From: Deltaproteobacteria bacterium
Lineage (GTDB): Bacteria > Desulfobacterota > Desulfobacteria > Desulfobacterales > JAFDCJ01
Assembly (NCBI GenBank): GCA_024277475.1
Contig: JAJRVC010000434.1
Coordinates: 1-5,946 of the forward strand
Reading direction: 5' to 3'
DNA: 5,946 bases
The position numbers and the translations under genes are program-made. The first letter of the stretch is position 1. Each line of letters starts with the position of its first letter. Under the pieces are notes generated by a model that was not told the DNA's origin, did no database searches, and saw only the letters and a program-made list of their open reading frames with translations. Below are positions 1 through 5,780 of the stretch, one piece after another.

Positions 1-111
1 ACCTTCAGCCGCTATGACTATGACTTCAGCCTGGCCATCCTGCTGGTTATCATTGCTCTGGTATTTGTGGGGGAATTTTTTTCAAACTGGGTTCGGGGGC
101 ACCTGAGATGA
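1..111 (+). CDS. phnE: PhnE-family phosphonate ABC transporter permease, C-terminal end (partial)
   Basis: This is the last 36 codons of a gene that begins outside the window, read in frame 1 to a TGA at 109-111. The fragment has a hydrophobic segment (LAILLVIIALVFVGEFF) followed by a short basic tail (SNWVRGHLR), which resembles the final membrane helix and cytoplasmic end of PhnE-type inner-membrane permeases. Its stop overlaps the start of the next gene in an ATGA, and that gene is a complete PhnE-like permease. Paired permease genes (phnE1-phnE2) after an ATPase and a binding protein are a known layout for phosphonate/phosphite importers, so this is most likely the first of the two. No catalytic or EAA motif is visible in so short a piece, and the assignment depends on the neighbour. 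Confidence 0.7.
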   Translation, partial: TFSRYDYDFSLAILLVIIALVFVGEFFSNWVRGHLR

Positions 112-920
112 CACCGCAGCAACAGGCCGGCAAACACCCTGAAATCTGGCGCCGCTTCAGCCCGCGCCAGACCCTGATACGCTATATCTGGTCGCTGATC
201 ATCGTGGCCGTGGCGGTATGGTCCGTGAGACACCTGGATATCCCCTGGTTTTATTTTTTAGACGCTCACATCCAGGCCGCCGACCTGGCCATCCGCATGT
301 GGCCGCCGGACTGGTCTTTTTTTTCGGAACTCTCCGGACCGCTTATCGAAACCATTCACATTGCCACCCTGGGAACCGCGGTGACCGTGGTACTGGCCTT
401 TCCGATGGCCTTGTTGGCGGCCCGCAACACGACATTCAATCCGGTAACCTGGTTTGTGGGGCGTTTTATCCTGGTGGCCTCGCGTTCGGTGAACACCGTT
501 GTCTGGGGCTTGCTGTTTGTCGCCATTTTCGGCCCCGGGGCCATGGCAGGTGTCTGGGCCATCGCCATGCGATCCATCGGCTTTATGGGCAAACTGATTG
601 CCGAGGCCATCGAAGAAATCGACGAAGGCGCGGTGGAGGCCATTGAGGCCACCGGTGCATCGCGGCTTCAGGTACTCTTGTACGGAATCCTGCCTCAGGT
701 TCTGCCGGTAATCTACGGCACCACAGTTTACCGCTGGGATATCAACATCCGCGAATCCACCGTGCTGGGTTTTGTGGGTGCCGGGGGCATCGGCATTCTT
801 CTGTACGCCTCCATTAACCAGTTCCTGTGGCGCGAAGTCGCCCTGATTCTTTTGGCTGTCTTTGGTGTGGTGGTGGTCAGTGAGTTCATTTCTGCGGCCG
901 TGCGCAAGCGCATTAGTTAA
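108..920 (+). CDS. phnE: Phosphonate-type ABC transporter permease PhnE (second permease)
   Basis: A 270-residue inner-membrane permease that should form the channel of an importer for phosphonate, phosphite or a related phosphorus compound, working with a PhnC-type ATPase and PhnD-type binding protein. Hydrophobic segments lie near residues 24-41, 81-105, 118-140, 147-160, 217-235 and 244-264. The cytoplasmic EAA loop that docks the ATPase is clear at about 176-200 (EAIEATGAS, then YGILPQVLP). The stretch 207-229 (YRWDINIRESTVLG, then VGAGGIG) is characteristic of PhnE. Length is normal for the family. The ATG overlaps the upstream stop (ATGA) and there is no strong ribosome binding site, so translational coupling is likely. 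A strong hairpin 7 nt after the stop suggests this is the last gene of the operon. The family is well supported; the exact substrate cannot be told from the permease. Confidence 0.9.
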   Translation: MTPQQQAGKHPEIWRRFSPRQTLIRYIWSLIIVAVAVWSVRHLDIPWFYFLDAHIQAADLAIRMWPPDWSFFSELSGPLIETIHIATLGTAVTVVLAFPMALLAARNTTFNPVTWFVGRFILVASRSVNTVVWGLLFVAIFGPGAMAGVWAIAMRSIGFMGKLIAEAIEEIDEGAVEAIEATGASRLQVLLYGILPQVLPVIYGTTVYRWDINIRESTVLGFVGAGGIGILLYASINQFLWREVALILLAVFGVVVVSEFISAAVRKRIS

Positions 921-926
921 TCCAGA

Positions 927-964
927 ATAGAAATTCCAAGACGTAAACGTCTCGGAATTTCTAT
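927..964. terminator. Hairpin terminator after phnE, possibly bidirectional
   Basis: Arms 927-943 and 948-964 form a 17-bp stem with one A/C mismatch and a TAAA loop. The hairpin begins 7 nt after the phnE stop codon. The following bases are AT-rich (ATAATAATTT) but lack a clean T-run, so efficiency is uncertain. On the other side the nearest coding trace is the minus-strand ZraP-like remnant ending at 1058, so the hairpin sits between convergent units and could serve both. Confidence 0.65.
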
Positions 965-1057
965 AATAATTTGAAATCATACAGTTTGTAACGACACTGC
1001 TTTTATACCGCCTGTATGGAATGATGGCCTCCAGCGAATGAGCAAAGCGAACCAGTT

Positions 1058-1261
1058 CTACCGGCAGCCGCGGCCCTGGCCATAGAATCCGCGACCCGTG
1101 CCTCGGCCGCCTTCTCCGTTGCCCCTGCCGGCAAAAAACTCCGGATTTTCCTTTTGCATCTTAATACGGTGATCAATCTGTTTTTGATCCGATTGAGCAA
1201 TCAGCGACCACCAGCAGAGCTGGGGGTATGAGGATAGCCCCTGATATAACTTATTGAATTT
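1058..1261 (-). pseudogene. Remnant resembling the C-terminus of a ZraP/Spy-like periplasmic metal-binding protein
   Basis: On the minus strand a frame is open from 1261 (just after a TAA at 1262-1264) to a TAG at 1058-1060, 67 codons. Its only ATG is at 1159, leaving 33 residues. Residues before that ATG include DQKQIDHRIKMQKENPEFF, and the end is Gly/Arg-rich (GRGTGRGFYGQGRGC). That combination, an IDHxIKM-like helix end then a Gly-rich tail with a terminal cysteine, resembles the end of ZraP/CpxP/Spy-like periplasmic proteins. The expected signal peptide and most of the helical domain are absent, and the upstream minus strand is AT-rich repeat DNA, so this looks like a truncated, decayed gene. 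The position, divergent from a ZraS/ZraR-like pair, matches zraP in enterobacteria. Family recognition is from memory of the pattern. The stretch could alternatively be a 33-residue peptide gene or chance. Confidence 0.45.
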
Positions 1262-1327
1262 TTATGTTTATTTAATATTACCCAACAGTTCATTGACAAA
1301 ATTTATTCAAGGGGCATATTTAAGATG

Positions 1328-1344
1328 TGGATACCAGGTATCCA
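1328..1344. promoter_or_regulatory. Perfect 17-bp palindrome, operator candidate
   Basis: TGGATACC-A-GGTATCCA is an exact inverted repeat of two 8-nt arms around one base. It lies in the gap between the minus-strand ZraP-like remnant and the kinase gene, about 310 bp upstream of the kinase ATG. The short spacer suits a dimeric DNA-binding protein better than an RNA hairpin. Which protein binds is unknown; the ZraR-like regulator is a natural guess because such regulators bind palindromes in this kind of intergenic region. Confidence 0.35.
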
Positions 1345-1418
1345 TGTGATATTCCAGGGTCGGGTAATAAGTATACAGGGAACGGAAATGCTTAAAAATG
1401 TAACGCCAGGAAGCTAAA

Positions 1419-1493
1419 AGGCGGGAAAGCTGAGAGAAAAGCATTAGAATCGGGGTGTTCATACAGCATGCAGGCCTTCAGGCTTTCCAGCCT
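1419..1493. repeat. Inverted repeat with 12-nt arms
   Basis: Positions 1419-1430 (AGGCGGGAAAGC) pair with 1482-1493 (GCTTTCCAGCCT) at 11 of 12 positions, separated by 51 nt. A smaller hairpin, AGGCT-TTCC-AGCCT, occupies 1480-1493 and competes for the right arm. The left side is rich in AAGCT/GGAAAGC-like words, giving the look of a degenerate dispersed repeat, not of a gene. No open frame of note crosses it. Confidence 0.45.
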
Positions 1494-1521
1494 CCAAGCA
1501 ATAAAATCTTTGGCTTTAATT

Positions 1522-1550
1522 TTGACAAACTCGTAAAAAGTCAATATTCT
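1522..1550 (+). promoter_or_regulatory. Sigma-70-like promoter candidate within repeat copy 1
   Basis: A perfect -35 TTGACA (1522-1527) is followed after exactly 17 bp by TATTCT (1545-1550, 4 of 6 matches to TATAAT). It points toward the sensor kinase, whose ATG is about 105 nt downstream. The equivalent position in repeat copy 2 keeps TTGACA (5610-5615) but has the weaker AATTCT. This is the best promoter seen for the two-component operon. Confidence 0.45.
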
Positions 1551-1634
1551 CGAATTTTGATCTCATAACCTATTGAAATTGTTAAGTGCGAAATTTTAGT
1601 TTTGTGCTTTTTGTGCCTTTTTGCGGCCACATCA
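1522..1634 (+). repeat. 113-bp dispersed direct repeat, copy 1
   Basis: This segment aligns without gaps to 5610-5722. Conserved blocks are the left end (TTGACA, then CTCGTAAAAAGTCAA), ATCTCATAAC, and the right end, where 1608-1634 is identical to 5696-5722 over 27 nt. The middle third has diverged. The distance from TTGACA to the right block is 91 nt in both copies. Within it 1541-1549/1552-1560 form a short inverted repeat (TCAATATTC/GAATTTTGA, one mismatch) present in modified form in copy 2. The repeat ends 21 nt before the kinase ATG. Confidence 0.8.
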
Positions 1635-1655
1635 ATTTTGCCTTATTCACTAGCC

Positions 1656-3446
1656 ATGCTGACAAAACCGAAAAATAAAAACTCCTGGACCGGGGTTCAA
1701 CCCTGGGTGTTGATCGGTGCAGTGGCCGTACTGTTGCCGATATTCACTTTTATGACCATTGAGAATATCAATCGCCAGAAAAAAAAGAGCATCCACTTAT
1801 TGCTGGAAAAGGGTGCCGCCTTAATCAGGTCTTTTGAAGCCGGTACCCGTACAGGCATGATGGGTATGTATCGGGGCGGTTTTCAGCTTCAGCGGCTTTT
1901 GACCGAAATGGCCCGGCAACCGGATATCATTTATCTTTTTGTGGCAGACGGCAGCGGAAAAATCCTGGCCCACAATGATCTTGAAAAGATCGGAACACAG
2001 GTTGAAAAGGATTTGAATCCGGCGGAAATCGTACAAACCGAAAGTCTTCACTGGCGTCAGGTGACCGGGCCGGGTGGTAACCGGGTATTTGAAATTTTCC
2101 GTAAATTTGCTCCCTCGAGGCGACCCATGGGCAGAAGACACGGCTCCATGATGATGGGTCGCGGATCTCAGGAACAACAAATCCAAAAAAAGATGCTTTC
2201 GGAACTCTTTGACGATCCCGCCAGGGCGATATTCGTGGGCCTTGACATGACCCCGATTATAGAAGCCCAGGATGCCGATATCCGGCATGCGGTTATCATG
2301 GGGGGGGTTCTGCTGTTGGTAGGATTTGCAGGCATTATGCTCATTTTTTTGGTTCAAAGCAACCGCGCCACCAAAGCTTCCCTGACGCGAATCAAGGCCT
2401 TTTCCGACAATGTCGTCGAAAACATGCCCATCGGGTTAATAGCCCTGGACGATCATCATAGAATCGCGGCTTGCAACCATATCGCCGAAAGCGTACTGCA
2501 GCTTTCCGTTCCGGATGTGATGGGAAAGAATGCCGCCCAAATGCTGCCGGCACGGCTCTGGGAAGTGGTTGAACGTTTGGATGAACTGGACTATGTCATC
2601 GAGGAAGAAATCGACTGCACCATCACAGATGGCAGTGTTGTGCCACTCGAGATCGGCGCCAGTATCCTGCAGGATGCGAATGGTGTGTTTTTGGGATACA
2701 TTCTGCTGTTTAAAGATCTGACGGAAGTGCGATCACTGCGACGAAAAATTGCCAGAAGCCAGCGACTGGCGACCGTCGGCAGACTTGCAGCCGGTGTGGC
2801 CCATGAAATCCGCAACCCGTTAAGTTCGATTAAGGGGTTTGCCACTTACTTCAAAGAACGATATCCGGATGCTCCGCAGGATCAAAAAACGGCAAATATC
2901 ATGATTGCCGAAGTCGATCGATTAAACCGGGTTGTGGGTCAACTCCTGGATTTTGCCGGGCCGGTGCCTGTGTCGCTCAAATCGACGTCTCTCAAGGACC
3001 TTGTTGATGATTCCGTAAGATTAATTGAACAAAAGGCCAAAGAAAAACAAATAACGGTAACAACGCTTATTTCCACAAAAATTGATAAAGCTGTGATTGA
3101 TCCGGATCGCATCAACCAGGTGCTGTTAAACTTATACCTGAATGCCATCGAATCCATGGAACCGGGTGGAGAACTGGGTGTCCAACTTTCAGCCGACGAA
3201 GGGGACCACCGCATTGAAATTAAGATTTCCGATACCGGTCGCGGCATTCCCGGGGAACATTTATCTAGGATATTTGATCCTTATTTCACGACTAAATCAA
3301 CCGGAACGGGTTTGGGGCTGGCGAATGCGCACAATATCATGGAAGCCATGGGCGGCAAGATAAGCATAGAAAGCTGCCTGGGAAAAGGAACAACTTTTTG
3401 TATCACAATACCTAATCCGGACAAGCCGGCGGAGGCGAAGAATTGA
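1656..3446 (+). CDS. Membrane sensor histidine kinase, ZraS/AtoS-like, with PAS domain
   Basis: A 596-residue sensor kinase that should autophosphorylate on histidine and pass the phosphate to the regulator encoded 6 bp downstream. Using ATG 1656: membrane helix about 16-35, periplasmic domain about 40-210, second helix 211-233, PAS about 250-356, HisKA with phosphoacceptor His383 (AAGVAHEIRNPLSS), and HATPase with N-box (LLNLYLNAIE, about 490-499), G1 (DTGRGIP, 526-532) and G2 (GTGLGL, 549-554). All catalytic motifs look intact and no HAMP is evident. The periplasmic part carries a Met/His/Arg-rich stretch at about 155-170 (RRPMGRRHGSMMMGRG), compatible with metal sensing. The frame also opens upstream at TTG 1602, but those 18 codons translate the dispersed repeat, so ATG 1656 is preferred. 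Neither start has a clear Shine-Dalgarno. Kinase class is certain. The ZraS-like label rests on architecture, partner and the nearby ZraP-like remnant; the signal sensed is unproven. Confidence 0.9.
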   Translation: MLTKPKNKNSWTGVQPWVLIGAVAVLLPIFTFMTIENINRQKKKSIHLLLEKGAALIRSFEAGTRTGMMGMYRGGFQLQRLLTEMARQPDIIYLFVADGSGKILAHNDLEKIGTQVEKDLNPAEIVQTESLHWRQVTGPGGNRVFEIFRKFAPSRRPMGRRHGSMMMGRGSQEQQIQKKMLSELFDDPARAIFVGLDMTPIIEAQDADIRHAVIMGGVLLLVGFAGIMLIFLVQSNRATKASLTRIKAFSDNVVENMPIGLIALDDHHRIAACNHIAESVLQLSVPDVMGKNAAQMLPARLWEVVERLDELDYVIEEEIDCTITDGSVVPLEIGASILQDANGVFLGYILLFKDLTEVRSLRRKIARSQRLATVGRLAAGVAHEIRNPLSSIKGFATYFKERYPDAPQDQKTANIMIAEVDRLNRVVGQLLDFAGPVPVSLKSTSLKDLVDDSVRLIEQKAKEKQITVTTLISTKIDKAVIDPDRINQVLLNLYLNAIESMEPGGELGVQLSADEGDHRIEIKISDTGRGIPGEHLSRIFDPYFTTKSTGTGLGLANAHNIMEAMGGKISIESCLGKGTTFCITIPNPDKPAEAKN

Positions 3447-3452
3447 ATATTT

Positions 3453-4829
3453 ATGAAAAATAAAAGCACAATCCTGGTTGTCGATGATGACGATGCCCAT
3501 CGCATCATGCTGCGCACACTCATCGGAGGGTGGGGATATGAGGTGTCGCAGGCCGATGACGGTGGTGCCGCAATCGATCAAGTCAAAGAGCAGGCTTACG
3601 ATCTGGTGCTGATGGATGTTCGTATGGTCCAGGTCTCCGGTCTGGAAGCACTGGCCCAGATCAAATTATATAACCCGGCCATTCCGGTGATCATCATGAC
3701 GGCCTATTCATCTGTGGACACCGCCGTCAAAGCTTTAAAGCAGGGCGCACACGATTACCTGACCAAACCTCTTGACTTCGACAAACTGAAAATAACCCTT
3801 GAAAGAGCCATGGAGCACACCCGGCTCAAGGAGGAAAACCGCCTGCTTAAACAAAGCCTGGGGAAGCATTTTGACCGGCAAAATATCATCGGCCAAAGTC
3901 CGACCATGATAAATCTTCTGGAAACCGTGGCCCAGGTAGCCCCGTCTGAAGCCACCGTCTTAATCGCCGGTGAATCCGGCACCGGTAAAGAACTCATTGC
4001 CGGTGCCATCCATTATAACAGTTCCAGAAAAGACGGCCCCTTCGTTAAGCTCAATTGTGCGGCCATCACCGAAACGCTGCTGGAATCCGAACTTTTCGGC
4101 CACGAAAAAGGTGCGTTTACAGGAGCGGATCGCAGAAAAGAAGGACGCTTTTATCAGGCCCATAGCGGCAGCCTGTTTCTGGATGAAGTCAGCGAAATGT
4201 CTTTGACCATGCAGGTAAAATTACTGCGGGTCCTGCAGGAAAGAGAAATTACCCGCGTCGGTGGAGAAAAATCAATTCAGGTGGATGTGCGGGTCATTGC
4301 CGCCACCAATAAAAATTTGCTTGATCTGATCGGCAAAGGAAAATTCCGTGAAGATCTGTATTACAGGCTCAATGTAGTCGATATGGAAATTCCTCCTCTA
4401 CGCAATAGACGGGAAGACATTCCTCTACTCGCACAGCATTTTCTGAAAAGATTTGCCGCTAAAAATCATAAGGAATTAAGGGGCTTCACACCCTTTGTGA
4501 TGGACCATCTGATCAAGTACAATTGGCCGGGAAACGTCAGAGAATTAATGAATGCAGTGGAAAGAGCCGTGGTATTGTCTCGATCTGAATATCTTTCTGA
4601 AAATGATTTTCCCATCATTAGCAGTGCGGATACGAATAATAATGAAGTTGAATCCGATACGACTAAAGTCGATATAAGCGGGAAAAGGCCTCTTGAAGAG
4701 GTAGAAAAAGCGACCATATTAAAAACCTTGCAAGCTGCCGGCGGAAACAAGAGCGAGGCCGCACGTCGCCTTGGGATTACCCGTAAAACCCTTCACAAAA
4801 AGCTTAAGTCATATGGGGTGATGCCATAA
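3453..4829 (+). CDS. Sigma-54-dependent response regulator, NtrC/ZraR/AtoC family
   Basis: A 458-residue cytoplasmic transcription activator, the evident partner of the kinase ending 6 bp upstream. The receiver domain (about 5-120) has the acidic pair Asp11/Asp12, phosphoacceptor Asp55 (LVLMDVRM), Thr83 and Lys105. The AAA+ domain (about 143-375) has Walker A GESGTGKE (173-180), the sigma-54-contacting GAFTGA loop (220-225), Walker B LFLDEV (241-246), the arginine region [10 protein letters not shown] (298-307) and sensor [10 protein letters not shown] (358-365). A Fis-type helix-turn-helix ends the protein ([20 protein letters not shown], 431-450). Every key residue is present, so it should activate RpoN-dependent promoters by ATP hydrolysis. 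GGAGG at 3431-3435 lies about 17 nt before the ATG, further than usual, so coupling to kinase translation is likely. Its target promoters are not evident in this window. Confidence 0.93.
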   Translation: MKNKSTILVVDDDDAHRIMLRTLIGGWGYEVSQADDGGAAIDQVKEQAYDLVLMDVRMVQVSGLEALAQIKLYNPAIPVIIMTAYSSVDTAVKALKQGAHDYLTKPLDFDKLKITLERAMEHTRLKEENRLLKQSLGKHFDRQNIIGQSPTMINLLETVAQVAPSEATVLIAGESGTGKELIAGAIHYNSSRKDGPFVKLNCAAITETLLESELFGHEKGAFTGADRRKEGRFYQAHSGSLFLDEVSEMSLTMQVKLLRVLQEREITRVGGEKSIQVDVRVIAATNKNLLDLIGKGKFREDLYYRLNVVDMEIPPLRNRREDIPLLAQHFLKRFAAKNHKELRGFTPFVMDHLIKYNWPGNVRELMNAVERAVVLSRSEYLSENDFPIISSADTNNNEVESDTTKVDISGKRPLEEVEKATILKTLQAAGGNKSEAARRLGITRKTLHKKLKSYGVMP

Positions 4830-4832
4830 GAT

Positions 4833-4953
4833 AGAGGTCAGAAAACAGGGGCCGGATGACAGAGGTCAGAAAAATGGTTTCAGGGGCCGGAGGCCGAAAT
4901 ACGTATTCCGACCTGCCAACTCTGCTCTCTGTTTTCCGTCATCCGTCTCCTGT
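4833..4953. repeat. Degenerate inverted-repeat element between regulator and thioredoxin genes
   Basis: Two imperfect tandem units start at 4833 and 4861, each beginning AGAGGTCAGAAAA and each containing CAGGGGCCGGA. The end of unit 1 (4845-4860, ACAGGGGCCGGATGAC) pairs with 4938-4953 (GTCATCCGTCTCCTGT) at 14 of 16 positions. In the centre, 4891-4914 is a near-palindrome around TACGTA (4900-4905). The whole folds as a long, multi-register hairpin starting 3 nt after the regulator stop codon. It may end the two-component transcript, but there is no T-run directly after the stem, so termination is unproven. The layout suggests a dispersed intergenic repeat. Confidence 0.6.
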
Positions 4954-4956
4954 CCT

Positions 4957-4984
4957 TTGACAACTACAGTTGAGGCATTATTAT
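4957..4984 (+). promoter_or_regulatory. Sigma-70-like promoter for the thioredoxin gene
   Basis: A perfect TTGACA (4957-4962), 16-bp spacer and TATTAT (4979-4984, 5 of 6 matches to TATAAT) lie just upstream of the thioredoxin ATG at 5012, in an AT-rich stretch. This would give a short leader containing the ribosome binding site. It indicates that the thioredoxin can be transcribed separately from the kinase/regulator operon. Confidence 0.6.
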
Positions 4985-5002
4985 ATAAAAAAAATTGAGG
5001 TG

Positions 5003-5007
5003 AGGAG
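5003..5007 (+). promoter_or_regulatory. Ribosome binding site deciding the thioredoxin start
   Basis: AGGAG, within the purine-rich GAGGTGAGGAGA, lies 4 nt before ATG 5012. The same frame is open back to a TTG at 4970, but that start overlaps the promoter spacer and has no ribosome binding site. ATG 5012 also starts directly before the first zinc ribbon. Confidence 0.8.
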
Positions 5008-5011
5008 ACCC

Positions 5012-5599
5012 ATGAGCGACAAAAACAAGGTTACCGTTCGATGTACCGGCTGCGGTGCGGCCAATCGACTTCCGGCCGATCGAATCGGTATGGCTGCCAA
5101 GTGCGGAAAATGTCACGCACAACTGCCGACAGATCCGGCTGCGGCCGAGCCTGAAGTCAGCTACAAGATGCGTTGCACCGAATGCGGTGCTAAAAACAGA
5201 GTTCCCAGCCGAAAATTAAATGCCGGTGCAAAATGCGGCAAATGCGGCTTGATGTTAAAAACAGAGGAATTGTTCACCCCGCAGCCGATTATGTTCAGTG
5301 ACGGCAATTTCGAAAGCATGGTATTAAAGTCCCCTTTGCCCGTGCTGGTGTGGGCCTGGGCTCCCTGGTGACCGACCTGTGGTGCCACGGCACCGATTAT
5401 CGACCAGTTTGCGGTCGAATCAAAGGGAAAAGTCCGCGTCGGAAAACTTAACGTTGATACAAGTCCGATGCTGGCTTCTAAATACAATATTATGAGCGTG
5501 CCGTTTCTTTTCATTTTTGACAATGGCCAAATGAAAGAGAGCATGCCGGGTGGACTGCAAAAACATGATATGATGATGAAAATGGCTCCCTATATTTAG
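5012..5599 (+). CDS. Thioredoxin with tandem zinc ribbons and a UGA-encoded selenocysteine (TGA 5369-5371 read through)
   Basis: Read through TGA 5369-5371 the frame gives 195 residues ending at TAG 5597-5599. Residues 8-36 and 52-80 are two copies of a zinc ribbon with CxxC pairs C11/C14-C31/C34 and C55/C58-C75/C78, strongly resembling the N-terminal zinc finger of Trx2 (TrxC). Residues about 88-195 form a thioredoxin fold: WAWAPW, active site U120-P-T-C123, the strand VGKLNVDT, cis-proline motif SVP (Pro164) before FLFIF, then a GG loop. The TGA falls exactly at the nucleophilic first cysteine of WCxxC, sequence after it is full-length with all fold landmarks, and a perfect hairpin follows. 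Selenocysteine insertion explains this best and predicts a cytoplasmic thiol/selenol-disulfide reductase. The alternative is a nonsense mutation or a sequencing error of TGC/TGT. Stopping at TGA would leave 119 residues without C123. The gene has its own promoter, so it need not be co-transcribed with the regulator. Confidence 0.85.
5369..5416 (+). other. Selenocysteine codon and bacterial SECIS-like hairpin
   Basis: The in-frame TGA at 5369-5371 is followed after 9 nt by a perfect inverted repeat, GGTGCC-AC-GGCACC (5381-5394). Drawn sterically it is a 5-bp stem with a CACG loop centred about 16 nt after the TGA. In addition GACCG (5370-5374) can pair with CGGTC (5412-5416), enclosing the hairpin as a possible lower stem. 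Bacterial SECIS elements are stem-loops inside the coding region just downstream of UGA, bound by SelB; position and size fit. The loop does not copy the E. coli fdhF loop, but bacterial SECIS elements are poorly conserved in sequence. Confidence 0.6.
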
Positions 5600-5609
5600 T
5601 TTCTTACAA

Positions 5610-5722
5610 TTGACAATCTCGTAAAAAGTCAAAATTCTTGAATTTTTATCTCATAACTAACCGTAATTATTTATTATTAAATTATATTTTTGTATTTTTT
5701 GTGCCTTTTTGCGGCCACATCA
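5610..5722 (+). repeat. 113-bp dispersed direct repeat, copy 2
   Basis: This is the second copy of the element at 1522-1634, in the same orientation, beginning 10 nt after the thioredoxin stop codon. It keeps TTGACA (5610-5615), CTCGTAAAAAGTCAA, ATCTCATAAC and the 27-nt right end (5696-5722, identical to copy 1) with identical internal spacing. The middle is more AT-rich than in copy 1. An AAAATTC-TTG-AATTTT inverted repeat lies at about 5631-5646. No intact downstream gene uses its TTGACA as a promoter within the window. Confidence 0.8.
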
Positions 5723-5724
5723 CA

Positions 5725-5774
5725 ATTTATTGGATTCTATTTTAAACTTTTAAATAGACAGGATTTATTGGATT
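5725..5774 (+). repeat. Short direct repeat of 12 nt
   Basis: ATTTATTGGATT occurs at 5725-5736 and again at 5763-5774. It lies in AT-rich sequence directly after repeat copy 2. The role is unknown; it may simply be low-complexity sequence or part of a dispersed repeat. Confidence 0.4.
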
Positions 5775-5780
5775 ATTTTA

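Noticed and set aside
258..980. Long minus-strand open frame opposite phnE
   Set aside because: It is the antisense of a clear PhnE permease, with low-complexity, family-less translation rich in His, Gly and Asp.
1003..1200. Minus-strand 65-codon frame starting at 1200
   Set aside because: It overlaps the ZraP-like remnant in a different frame. The Ala/Arg-rich translation looks like frame-shifted Gly/Arg codons, and the recognisable protein is in the frame ending at 1058.
1384..1402. Possible sigma-54 (-24/-12) promoter with GG-N10-GC spacing near the kinase
   Set aside because: The GG-N10-GC pattern near 1378-1392 has a poor -24 box (AGGGAA against TGGCAC) and an imperfect -12 box, so it is not distinguishable from chance. 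No other good match was found on either strand between the remnant and the kinase.
1602..1655. N-terminal extension of the kinase from TTG 1602
   Set aside because: These codons lie largely in the 113-bp dispersed repeat, and the extension has no Shine-Dalgarno. ATG 1656 gives a normal short N-terminus before the first membrane helix.
3297..3581. Minus-strand open frames across the kinase/regulator junction
   Set aside because: They are antisense to two well-supported genes and show no domain features or ribosome binding sites.
4970..5371. A 133-codon protein starting at TTG 4970 and ending at the TGA
   Set aside because: The TTG lies within the promoter spacer and lacks a ribosome binding site, while ATG 5012 has AGGAG at 4 nt. 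The TGA is better read as selenocysteine because the thioredoxin fold continues in frame.
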